In this document: in pieces, positions 1 through 5,512 of the stretch
Position numbering within the stretch: the stretch's first letter is position 1
Layout of the letters: each line of letters begins with the position of its first letter
Source of the DNA: Bacillota bacterium
GTDB taxonomy: Bacteria > Bacillota > Clostridia > Christensenellales > Aristaeellaceae
Assembly (NCBI GenBank): GCA_023404715.1
Contig: JAEYAR010000107.1
Span: 1 to 6,472 of the forward strand
DNA: 6,472 bases
Reading direction: 5' to 3'
Notes under the pieces: generated by a model
Database searches by the model: none
Seen by the model: only the letters and a program-made list of their open reading frames with translations
Told to the model about the DNA's origin: nothing
Translations under genes and position numbers: made by a program

Positions 1-161
1 GCCCCCATGCCATTGGGGATCGCCCATAATTCTTACTCCCAGCGCCAACCCCCGACTGGGCGTCGGCAGCCAGCACCAGAAACTTCATCGATGTGCCCTT
101 TGACGGATTTTTAGCCCCGCCTTCAGAAAAGATGTCGCTGACTAGGATACTGCACCACCCT
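1..161 (-). ncRNA. 5' part of a structured non-coding RNA, candidate OLE RNA (cut by window edge)
   Basis: The stretch begins about 8 bases after the -10 box of a strong promoter and runs off the left edge. No convincing gene fits it. Read on the minus strand it can form local hairpins: 121-116 with 107-102 (6 bp including G-U pairs, A-rich loop), 97-93 with 76-72 (5 bp), 66-62 with 56-52 (perfect 5 bp, five-base loop) and 18-14 with 7-3 (perfect 5 bp). It contains unpaired-looking purine-rich and A-rich segments typical of structured RNAs. OLE RNA is known to lie in Bacillota operons with nusB, folD, xseA, xseB and ispA, ahead of dxs, and that is the position here. OLE binds membrane proteins and is linked to stress and magnesium or energy responses. 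Naming it OLE is inference from context; I cannot align it. Alternatives are a leader or riboswitch of the next gene (perhaps dxs), or another unnamed RNA. Confidence 0.45.
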
Positions 162-168
162 GCGAAAT

Positions 169-197
169 AGTATATCATTTTTTCGTACATTATGCAA
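169..197 (-). promoter_or_regulatory. sigma-A promoter with extended -10
   Basis: On the minus strand a -35 box TTGCAT (197-192) is followed by exactly 17 bases and a -10 box TATACT (174-169). TG stands one base upstream of the -10 box, which makes it an extended -10 (TGATATACT). Transcription should start near the A at 161 or within a few bases of it. The promoter sits 12 bases beyond the DUF212 stop codon, so it gives the downstream RNA its own start in addition to read-through from the operon. The surrounding bases are clearly more AT-rich than the flanking genes. Confidence 0.75.
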
Positions 198-208
198 CGG
201 ACAATTCG

Positions 209-655
209 TCAGCCGAGCAGCACGCCGACCAGGACGCCGAGCAGCGCTCCGGCAAAAACCTGCACGGGCGTGTGGCCGATCAGCTCTTTCAGTTTTTCAT
301 CATCCCAGCCTTTTCCATTCTTGAACATATCGTCGATGATCCGGTTGAGCACGGCCGCCTGCTTCCCGGCGGCGCGCCGCACGCCCGCCGCGTCGTACAT
401 GACGACCATCGTAAAGCAGACGGATACGGCGAAGAGCGAGGAGGAAAAGCCCTCTTGAAAGCCAACCGCCGTGCTGACCGCGCAAAGAAACGACGAATGC
501 GAGCTGGGCATACCGCCTGAACCCACGAACCGGTGTACGTCAAACTTCTTTTGCAGCATCAGCGTCAATGCAACCTTGATGAGCTGCGCGGAAAACCAGG
601 CGACAAGGCCCGTCCACAAAATACGATTCCCCAATATCTCGATGAGCGTGTCCAC
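209..655 (-). CDS. DUF212 / divergent PAP2 family membrane protein (YuiD-like)
   Basis: This is a 148-residue integral membrane protein of the divergent PAP2 family (PF02681, COG1963, often labelled acid phosphatase/vanadium-dependent haloperoxidase related). The family signature is clear: GGMPSSHSS at residues 47-55, VMYDAAGVRRAAG at 85-97 and the C-terminal GHTPVQVFAGALLG at 127-140. Hydrophobic helices lie at about 13-33, 70-88 and 130-148. The SSH and R-R-A residues resemble the phosphate-binding parts of PAP2 phosphatases, but no substrate is established for the family. Its length is normal. The start is GTG at 655, preceded by a GAGGGGG ribosome binding site that overlaps the ispA stop; the gap to ispA is 12 bases. 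Placement directly after farnesyl diphosphate synthase suggests a lipid-phosphate or prenyl-diphosphate substrate, which is inference only. Confidence 0.93.
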   Translation of the reverse strand: MDTLIEILGNRILWTGLVAWFSAQLIKVALTLMLQKKFDVHRFVGSGGMPSSHSSFLCAVSTAVGFQEGFSSSLFAVSVCFTMVVMYDAAGVRRAAGKQAAVLNRIIDDMFKNGKGWDDEKLKELIGHTPVQVFAGALLGVLVGVLLG

Positions 656-667
656 GTTTTATCCCCC

Positions 668-1576
668 TCAAGCGCGCCTGGCGCGAAGGCGCGTTGCGAA
701 TTCGCGCAGGTAGGCCGCCCGATCCCCAAAGCATTTAAGGGCGCTGTGCGCCTGACTCCAAAGCTCCTGCTCCATCTCATGCGCTTTGGGAACGCCGTAG
801 AGCGCCGGCCAAGTCATCTTGCCGCGCGCCGCATCCATCCCCGTCGCTTTGCCCAGCTGCGCCGCATCCCCCTCGATGTCAAGCAGGTCGTCCTGAATTT
901 GAAAGGCGATGCCCACGCCATACCCGAACGCCCGCAGCGCGTCCGCTTGCGCGTCCGTCGCGCCGGCGATATGCGCGGCGGCGATCAGGGGCGCCGTCAG
1001 AAGGTCCGCCGTCTTATGCCGGTGGATGTAAGTAAGCGCTGCCTCGTCCATCTGCCTGTTTTCATAGAGCAGGTCGATGCTCTGGCCCGCGATCATGCCC
1101 GTGACGCCGCAGCGCCTCGCGATCTCCTCGATGGCCAGCACGTGACCGCGCAGCCGCTCGGGATAGCGCAGCGCATTTTGCAACATGCACTCAAAAGCAT
1201 AGTTGAGAAGCCCGTCGCCTGCCAGCGTCGCCGTGCCCACGCCAAAGACCTTGTGGTTCGTCGGCTTTCCGCGACGGACATCGTCGTCGTCCATGCCGGG
1301 CAGGTCGTCGTGTATGAGCGAATAGGTATGGATCATCTCGAGCGCGCAGGCCGGACAAAGCGCCTCTTCCAGCTCGACGCCCAGCATGTCGGCCGTAGCG
1401 AGCAGCAACACCGGCCGCACGCGCTTCCCGCCGGCGAGCAGGCTGTAGCGCATGGCGCGGCAAAGGCTCGCTGGGATCATGCCTTCGCCAAACGGCGAAG
1501 AGGCCTCCGGCATTAGCGCGCGCAGGCCCTTCTCGACGCTGTCGCAATAATATGCGTTTTGCTCTTCGTAATTCAT
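668..1576 (-). CDS. ispA: polyprenyl synthetase, farnesyl diphosphate synthase
   Basis: This cytosolic enzyme condenses isopentenyl diphosphate with dimethylallyl and then geranyl diphosphate to give farnesyl diphosphate, the precursor for undecaprenyl phosphate and quinone side chains. The 302-residue protein is of normal length. Visible motifs are GGKRVRP at 49-55 (diphosphate binding); the first aspartate-rich motif, HDDLPGMDDDDVRRG at 89-103, whose two extra residues between aspartates are typical of bacterial short-chain synthases; HKT at 187-189; and the second aspartate-rich motif, FQIQDDLLD at 225-233, followed by LGKATGMD. The ATG at 1576 overlaps the xseB stop in an ATGA (4 bases), and GAGG lies 7 bases upstream. 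Following xseB and preceding DUF212 is common in Clostridia. Product length (C15 rather than C10 or C20) is inferred from family resemblance. Confidence 0.95.
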   Translation of the reverse strand: MNYEEQNAYYCDSVEKGLRALMPEASSPFGEGMIPASLCRAMRYSLLAGGKRVRPVLLLATADMLGVELEEALCPACALEMIHTYSLIHDDLPGMDDDDVRRGKPTNHKVFGVGTATLAGDGLLNYAFECMLQNALRYPERLRGHVLAIEEIARRCGVTGMIAGQSIDLLYENRQMDEAALTYIHRHKTADLLTAPLIAAAHIAGATDAQADALRAFGYGVGIAFQIQDDLLDIEGDAAQLGKATGMDAARGKMTWPALYGVPKAHEMEQELWSQAHSALKCFGDRAAYLREFATRLRARRA

Positions 1577-1809
1577 GCGTCCACCTCAAACGGCTTGCGT
1601 TCATCCTTGGCGCCAGCCTGAATCTGCTCTATGCGCCGTTGAGCTCCTTCGAGCATACCGCTGAGCTCCTTGTAAAGCGCCATGCCCTCCTCGTAGGCGC
1701 TGAGCGCCTGCTCCAGCGGCATGGAACCGTCCTCCATCCCGGCTGCAAGCGCTTCCAGCTTTTCAAGCCCCTCTTCAAACGTAGGCTGCGCTTTCTTCTT
1801 TACGGGCAT
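1573..1809 (-). CDS. xseB: exodeoxyribonuclease VII small subunit
   Basis: This is the small subunit of exonuclease VII, which binds in several copies along the large subunit and is needed for degradation of single-stranded DNA to oligonucleotides. The 78-residue, mostly helical protein shows the family pattern FEEGLEKLEAL at 11-21, EDGSMPLEQALSAYEEGMAL at 26-45, and an AQRRIEQI segment near 56-63 that ends the helical core. I start it at the ATG at 1809, because GGAGGG (1822-1817) lies 7 bases upstream. An ATG five codons further upstream would place that site inside the gene. The start lies inside xseA (10-base overlap) and the end overlaps ispA by 4 bases, so translation is probably coupled on both sides. 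Confidence 0.95.
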   Translation of the reverse strand: MPVKKKAQPTFEEGLEKLEALAAGMEDGSMPLEQALSAYEEGMALYKELSGMLEGAQRRIEQIQAGAKDERKPFEVDA

Positions 1810-2993
1810 ACCCGATCCCTCCATTTCGCGACGTCAGCGTCCGCCGTTCCCTGCTTTAGATGAAGCGTCACCCGATCCCCGCTCGCCAGTTGGCGTACAG
1901 GCTTGCCGCCGCGCGTCACATAGGCGTAGCCTCTGTCCAATACGCCCATGGGGCTGAGCGCGCTCAAGCGCCCATGCGCTGCCCTCAGCGCAGCCGCCTG
2001 CGCCTCGACCCGCTGCAGAGCGCCGGCGTCCAATAGCTTTCTTAGATGCGACAGATGCAGCCGCTTTTGCGCGAGCGTACGCTGCGGGCTATATGCCTCT
2101 ACGACCGCGTACGCGTGAGCGAGGCGGGCCGAGGCGCCGTCCAGCCGCTTTTCCATCCGCTGCGAGAGCAAGGCCGCATAGCCTTCGACATGCGCGAGCA
2201 GCTCTGATTGCAACGGCACGGCGTGCTCCGCCGCGGCGGAGGGCGTCGGCGCGCGCAGGTCCGCCACAAAATCCGCGATCGTAAAATCCGTCTCGTGACC
2301 GACGGCCGAGATGACCGGCGTACGGCATGCAAAGATCGCGCGCGCGACGGCCTCCTCATTAAAAGCCCAGAGCTCCTCGATGGAGCCGCCGCCGCGGCCG
2401 ACGATGATGACGTCGACGTCCGGCAGGCGATCAAGCGTTCGCAGTGCGCGCACGATTTCGCCTGCCGCACCCTCTCCCTGTACGCTTGCCGGGCAGAGCA
2501 GCAGGTGCACGCCCGGACTTCGGCGGGTCGATACGCTGACGATATCGCGCAGCGCCGCCCCCGTCGGCGACGTGACGATCCCCACCGTTTTGGGCAGGAG
2601 CGGCAAGGGTTTCTTAAGCGACACGTCAAAAAGCCCCTCTTGGCCAAGCGCCGTCTTCAGCTGCTCAAAGCGCAGATGCAGGTCGCCCACCCCATCGGGA
2701 CGCATGGCTTCTACGTAAAACTGATATTGACCGCCCTGCGCGTACAGGCTGACCGCGCCGCTGAGGATGACGCGCATTCCATCCCGAGGCCGCAGGGCGA
2801 GCCCCATCGCGTGCTGACGAAACATCACGCAAGCGATGCGGGCGCCCTCGTCCTTGAGTGAAAAGTATAGGTGTCCGGAGGTATGGCATTTAAAATTGCT
2901 GATCTCGCCGCGCAGCGACAGGCCGCGCAGCATGGGGTCCGAGGCGAGCGTGCGCCTCACGTACTCGTTGAGCTGTGATACCGAGACGACCAC
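1800..2993 (-). CDS. xseA: exodeoxyribonuclease VII large subunit
   Basis: This is the catalytic subunit of exonuclease VII, a single-strand-specific DNA nuclease that works in mismatch repair and damage processing with XseB. The 397-residue protein has an N-terminal OB-fold (about 1-100, containing GEISNFKCHTSGHLYFSLKD) and the nuclease domain from about 115. Hallmarks are VGIVTSPTGAALRDI (about 137-151), GRGGGSIEELWAFNEE (199-214), GHETDFTIADFVADLRAPTP (232-251, the most conserved block) and the C-terminal LSPMGVLDRGYAYV (346-359), with a long helical stretch between. I choose the GTG at 2993 because AAGGAG lies 8 bases upstream and the product begins with the typical VSVSQLNEYV. The in-frame GTG at 3002 would overlap that site. 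The gap to folD is 14 bases and the end overlaps xseB by 10. Confidence 0.95.
   Translation of the reverse strand: MVVSVSQLNEYVRRTLASDPMLRGLSLRGEISNFKCHTSGHLYFSLKDEGARIACVMFRQHAMGLALRPRDGMRVILSGAVSLYAQGGQYQFYVEAMRPDGVGDLHLRFEQLKTALGQEGLFDVSLKKPLPLLPKTVGIVTSPTGAALRDIVSVSTRRSPGVHLLLCPASVQGEGAAGEIVRALRTLDRLPDVDVIIVGRGGGSIEELWAFNEEAVARAIFACRTPVISAVGHETDFTIADFVADLRAPTPSAAAEHAVPLQSELLAHVEGYAALLSQRMEKRLDGASARLAHAYAVVEAYSPQRTLAQKRLHLSHLRKLLDAGALQRVEAQAAALRAAHGRLSALSPMGVLDRGYAYVTRGGKPVRQLASGDRVTLHLKQGTADADVAKWRDRVCP
1817..1822 (-). promoter_or_regulatory. ribosome binding site of xseB
   Basis: GGAGGG on the minus strand, 7 bases before the ATG at 1809 and inside the end of xseA. It decides the start, since the alternative upstream ATG at 1824 precedes the site and has no good site of its own. 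Confidence 0.8.
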
Positions 2994-3001
2994 GCTCTCC
3001 A

Positions 3002-3007
3002 CTCCTT
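3002..3007 (-). promoter_or_regulatory. ribosome binding site of xseA
   Basis: AAGGAG on the minus strand, overlapping the end of the folD stop region and 8 bases before the GTG at 2993. The longer reading frame's GTG (3002-3000) shares the last G of this site and cannot use it, which argues for the start at 2993. Confidence 0.7.
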
Positions 3008-3859
3008 TTACTGCCTGAGCTGCAGCTCGGCTGCGTCCAGCGTATTTTTCAGCAGCATCGTGATCGTCATCTGGCCGACGCCGCCCGGCACGGGCGTCAG
3101 ATAGCCTGCCACCTCGGCGGCCGACTGCGCGTCCACGTCCCCTACCACCTTGCCGTCTACCCGGTTGATACCTACGTCGACCACGGTCGCGCCGGGCTTG
3201 ATCATATCCCCCGTGATAAATCCGGGCTTGCCCACCGCCGCGACGAGGATATCCGCCGAGCGCGTGAAGGACGCGATATCCTGCGTGCGCGAATGACAGA
3301 CCGTCACCGTCGCATGCTCGCGCAGCAAAAGCAACGCCATGGGCTTTCCGACGATGTTCGAACGTCCTACGACGACGGCGTGTCGGCCCTGAATGGGGAT
3401 GTCATAGTAGCGTAGCATCTCCATCACGCCGCTGGGCGTACAGGCAACAAAGCCCGGGGCGCCGATGAGTAGGTTGCCCGCGTTGACCGCGTGAAAACCG
3501 TCTACATCCTTGCGGGGATCGATCAGGGCGAGCACAGGCTCTTCCTTTAAATGGCGCGGAAGCGGTAGCTGCACGAGAATGCCGTGTACACACGCGTCTT
3601 CATTGAGCATGCGCACCGTCCCTTCCAGCTCCGCCTGTTCGCAATTTACGCCGAGGCGTATGACCGTCGAACGAATGCCGAGCTTTTCACAACCGCGTTC
3701 CTTGTTGCGCACGTAAATCTGGCTGGCCGCGTCTTCGCCCACCAGCACGACCGCCAAATGCGGCTCAATCCCCGCGTCTTTGAGCGCCTGCACGCGCAAC
3801 GTCAGCTTTCCCCGCACCGCCTCGGATACGGCCTTTCCATCCATCCTCGTCGCCGCCAT
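3008..3859 (-). CDS. folD: bifunctional methylenetetrahydrofolate dehydrogenase / methenyltetrahydrofolate cyclohydrolase
   Basis: FolD interconverts 5,10-methylene-, 5,10-methenyl- and 10-formyl-tetrahydrofolate with NADP, supplying one-carbon units for purines and formyl-methionine in the cytosol. The 283-residue length is standard. Motifs seen are YVRNKERGCEKLGI at 49-62 with the catalytic lysine K53, HGILVQLPLP at 92-101, DPRKDVDGFH at 114-123, CTPSGVMEML at 140-149, the Rossmann loop VVVGRSNIVGKP at 162-173, CHSRT at 188-192, and the C-terminal TPVPGGVGQMTITML at 255-269. The last is usually GGVGPMT, so glutamine 263 is a variant. The ATG at 3859 has GGAGGG 8 bases upstream, inside the preceding gene, and the gap to that gene is 2 bases. 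FolD between nusB and xseA is the usual Bacillota order. Confidence 0.97.
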   Translation of the reverse strand: MAATRMDGKAVSEAVRGKLTLRVQALKDAGIEPHLAVVLVGEDAASQIYVRNKERGCEKLGIRSTVIRLGVNCEQAELEGTVRMLNEDACVHGILVQLPLPRHLKEEPVLALIDPRKDVDGFHAVNAGNLLIGAPGFVACTPSGVMEMLRYYDIPIQGRHAVVVGRSNIVGKPMALLLLREHATVTVCHSRTQDIASFTRSADILVAAVGKPGFITGDMIKPGATVVDVGINRVDGKVVGDVDAQSAAEVAGYLTPVPGGVGQMTITMLLKNTLDAAELQLRQ

Positions 3860-3861
3860 AT

Positions 3862-4818
3862 TCAGCCCTCCGTTTCTTCTTCTCGTCTCATTTGATCAAG
3901 CCCGAGCAGCGCAATGCCCACCGCATTGTCCCCCGCCAGCTCCGGCCTGGCAAAATGCAATCGCATCGGTATCCTCCGCCGGCGCGCGCGCTCGCCCAAG
4001 AGCGTGCGCAACAGCTGTGAGGAGGCGACGCCCCCTGCTAGCAGCGCCGTGTACACGCCCGTTTGCTCCGCGGCCGCGAGCAGCAAGCGCAGGATCGATC
4101 GGGCGAGCAGCGCGTAAACCTCGGCGGCCGCATCCTGCGGGGAGATCGCCCCCGTGTCGATCAGCCGCAAAATATGCGTCTCGGCGCCCGACAAGGAGCA
4201 TTGCATCCCTTTGACGCTCACGCCCAGCTTTCCTTGCGCCTGGCCTGCTCTGGCCAGGCTTTCCAGGTGCGGCCCTGCCGGAAAGGGGAGCCCGAGGCGC
4301 ACGCCAACGCGGTCTACGAGCTGCCCTGCGTGTAAATCCGCCGAACCCCCCAACAGCTCGAGGCGGCCGCCCTGCGCAAGCAGCAGCTCCGTCGTCCCTC
4401 CGGAAAGATGCAGGGCCAAGAAAACGTCCGTCGCAAGTCCTGCGTCCACGCGCGCAGCCCTGATATGGCCTTCCTGATGGCTGTAAGGAAAAAAAGGCAC
4501 GCGCAGCAGCGACGCGGCTGCGCGTGCATGGGCTTCGCCGACCCGAAAAACCGGCATGTACGAATCCTGCACCGGTCTTGGGCGAACGCTGGCGCATACC
4601 GCCGCCACCTCAAAGCCCAGGACGTCCCGCATCGTCTCATGAAGCAGCGCCGGTAGCGCCGACACATGCTGAAAAAGGCCTTCTGATTGTTGAAGGCCCT
4701 GTTTGCCAAGGCCGACGCTCAAAAGCTGCCGGCGCGATGAAAGGATTTCGCCCGCCTGCGAGACGGCTGCCACCGAGGTCGTATAGCAGCTCGTATCAAA
4801 GCCGATCACCGCTTTCAT
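3862..4818 (-). CDS. TsaD/Kae1-family (peptidase M22-like) paralogue of unknown function
   Basis: The 318-residue protein belongs to the ASKHA-fold Kae1/TsaD/YgjD family (COG0533), whose main member makes threonylcarbamoyladenosine in tRNA. It begins MKAVIGFDTSCYTTSVAAVS, a phosphate-binding loop like that of TsaD. It keeps the metal-site histidines H114 and H118 in HQEGH, and aspartate 297 in AGDNAVGIA. It also has LSGGTTELLL (138-147), LGLPFPAGPHLESLA (175-189), CSLSGAE (207-213) and AGGVASSQLLR (261-271). It departs from true TsaD at several places: GLQQSEGLFQHV and SVRPRPVQDSYMPVF replace the usual segments, SGGH becomes SGGT, and the DDAxGEAFD block is replaced by HAGQLVDR. These marks fit a second family member found in Clostridia between nusB and folD, often annotated O-sialoglycoprotein endopeptidase. 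That activity is doubtful. The ATG at 4818 overlaps the nusB stop as ATGA. A longer in-frame extension into nusB is not a real start. Confidence 0.85.
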   Translation of the reverse strand: MKAVIGFDTSCYTTSVAAVSQAGEILSSRRQLLSVGLGKQGLQQSEGLFQHVSALPALLHETMRDVLGFEVAAVCASVRPRPVQDSYMPVFRVGEAHARAAASLLRVPFFPYSHQEGHIRAARVDAGLATDVFLALHLSGGTTELLLAQGGRLELLGGSADLHAGQLVDRVGVRLGLPFPAGPHLESLARAGQAQGKLGVSVKGMQCSLSGAETHILRLIDTGAISPQDAAAEVYALLARSILRLLLAAAEQTGVYTALLAGGVASSQLLRTLLGERARRRRIPMRLHFARPELAGDNAVGIALLGLDQMRREEETEG

Positions 4819-5219
4819 TTTTCGCTCACCAACTGCCGGTTCAGATTGCCCAGCACGCCGTTGATGAAAGCGCCGGATTGCTCCGTCGAAAAGCGCCGGG
4901 AAAGCTCCACCGCCTCGTTGATCGTCACCGCAGGGGGAATGTCGTCCATATACAAAAGCTCGTAGACCGCCAACCGCAGGATCGCCAGATCGACGCGCGC
5001 GATGCGCTCCATCGACCAATCCTGCAGAAAAGGGGATATCCTCGCATCCACCACGTGCAGGGCGGCAAAGACGCCCTCCGTCACCGCGTGAATATACCGT
5101 ATATCGTCCTTATCCGGCACAAATTCAATCATGCCGCCGAGCGTCTCTTCTCCGCTGCCGCCCATCATGTGCTCGAATATCAGTTGCATTGCCGCCTCGC
5201 GGGCTGCCGATCGCGCCAT
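4815..5219 (-). CDS. nusB: transcription antitermination factor NusB
   Basis: NusB binds boxA RNA together with ribosomal protein S10 and supports antitermination of rRNA operons. The 134-residue all-helical protein matches the family: an N-terminal arginine-rich helix with RSAAREAAMQLIFE at 3-16, then the conserved core with WSMERIARVDLAILRLAVYE at 68-87, followed by PPAVTINEAVELSRRFST (95-112) and FINGVLGNL (118-126). Its length is usual. The ATG at 5219 has CGGAG 9 bases upstream and GAGG very close to the start, so the binding site is weaker than those of its neighbours. It lies 56 bases after DUF2273, the largest gap between coding regions in the window, and its stop overlaps the next start by 4 bases. 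Following an Asp23-type envelope module is typical for Bacillota. Confidence 0.96.
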   Translation of the reverse strand: MARSAAREAAMQLIFEHMMGGSGEETLGGMIEFVPDKDDIRYIHAVTEGVFAALHVVDARISPFLQDWSMERIARVDLAILRLAVYELLYMDDIPPAVTINEAVELSRRFSTEQSGAFINGVLGNLNRQLVSEK

Positions 5220-5252
5220 GTCCTCAAACTCCGATCCGAATTGTATTTCTCA

Positions 5253-5266
5253 GCCGGGTCTCCGGC
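5253..5266 (-). other. small hairpin between DUF2273 and nusB
   Basis: GCCGG and CCGGC pair perfectly around a four-base loop (AGAC on the minus strand). It is not followed by a T run, so it is not an ordinary terminator. It could be an RNA-processing or stability element, or chance in GC-rich DNA. Confidence 0.3.
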
Positions 5267-5275
5267 CTCTGCCGT

Positions 5276-5509
5276 CTATTTCTCATCCCGCCGAAATAGA
5301 TCCAAAATGCGGCCGACAAACGCACGCTTGTCCTTCACGCCTCCCAGGAACGCGCCCACGGCAAAGCATACGCAGATGAGCAGCGTACGCCAAAAACCGA
5401 TGAGCAAAAAAAGGACGGCGACCAAGACGCCGACCAGACCGTAAACGATCACGGAAGCAGGCGTCCCGGGTTCAAAAATCTGCGCCAGAAGTCGCTTAAA
5501 CTTGTCCAC
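5276..5509 (-). CDS. DUF2273 small integral membrane protein
   Basis: A 77-residue protein with two hydrophobic helices (about 17-38 and 42-58) separated by GFWRT, followed by a basic/acidic cytoplasmic tail ending RRDEK. The GFWRTLLICVCFAVGAFLGG segment (38-57) matches the pattern of DUF2273 (PF10031). Members of this family are regularly found beside Asp23/Gls24 proteins and the AmaP anchor and are thought to belong to the same envelope-stress complex, though no molecular role is proven. The start is GTG at 5509, 3 bases after the upstream stop, with GAGGGA overlapping the end of the amaP-like gene. Translation of the two is probably coupled. Confidence 0.88.
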   Translation of the reverse strand: MDKFKRLLAQIFEPGTPASVIVYGLVGVLVAVLFLLIGFWRTLLICVCFAVGAFLGGVKDKRAFVGRILDLFRRDEK

Positions 5510-5512
5510 TGG

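Noticed and set aside
1..18. CCCCA/TGGGG hairpin at the left edge as a terminator.
   Set aside because: No T run follows within the window, and it fits better as part of a structured RNA.
1..88. Open minus-strand frame from ATG at 88 running off the left edge, product beginning MKFLVLAADAQSGVGAG, with AAAGGG 7 bases upstream.
   Set aside because: It is only 29 codons in view, resembles no protein I know (not the start of dxs), and overlaps several candidate RNA hairpins behind a promoter. It stays possible until the sequence to the left is seen.
533..1516. 327-codon plus-strand open frame.
   Set aside because: It lies antisense to ispA and DUF212, whose motifs are clear. It is a by-product of GC-rich codon use, with an Arg/His/Ala-rich product and no family pattern.
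4819..5019. N-terminal extension of the TsaD paralogue into nusB.
   Set aside because: The added residues are out-of-frame nusB sequence, and family members begin at MKAVIGFDTS, which has the ATGA overlap.
5220..5250. TACAAT before nusB as a possible -10 box.
   Set aside because: No acceptable -35 box lies 16-18 bases upstream, so it is probably chance.
4524..5444. 306-codon plus-strand open frame.
   Set aside because: It is antisense to the TsaD paralogue, nusB and DUF2273, all well supported, and its product has no recognisable domain.
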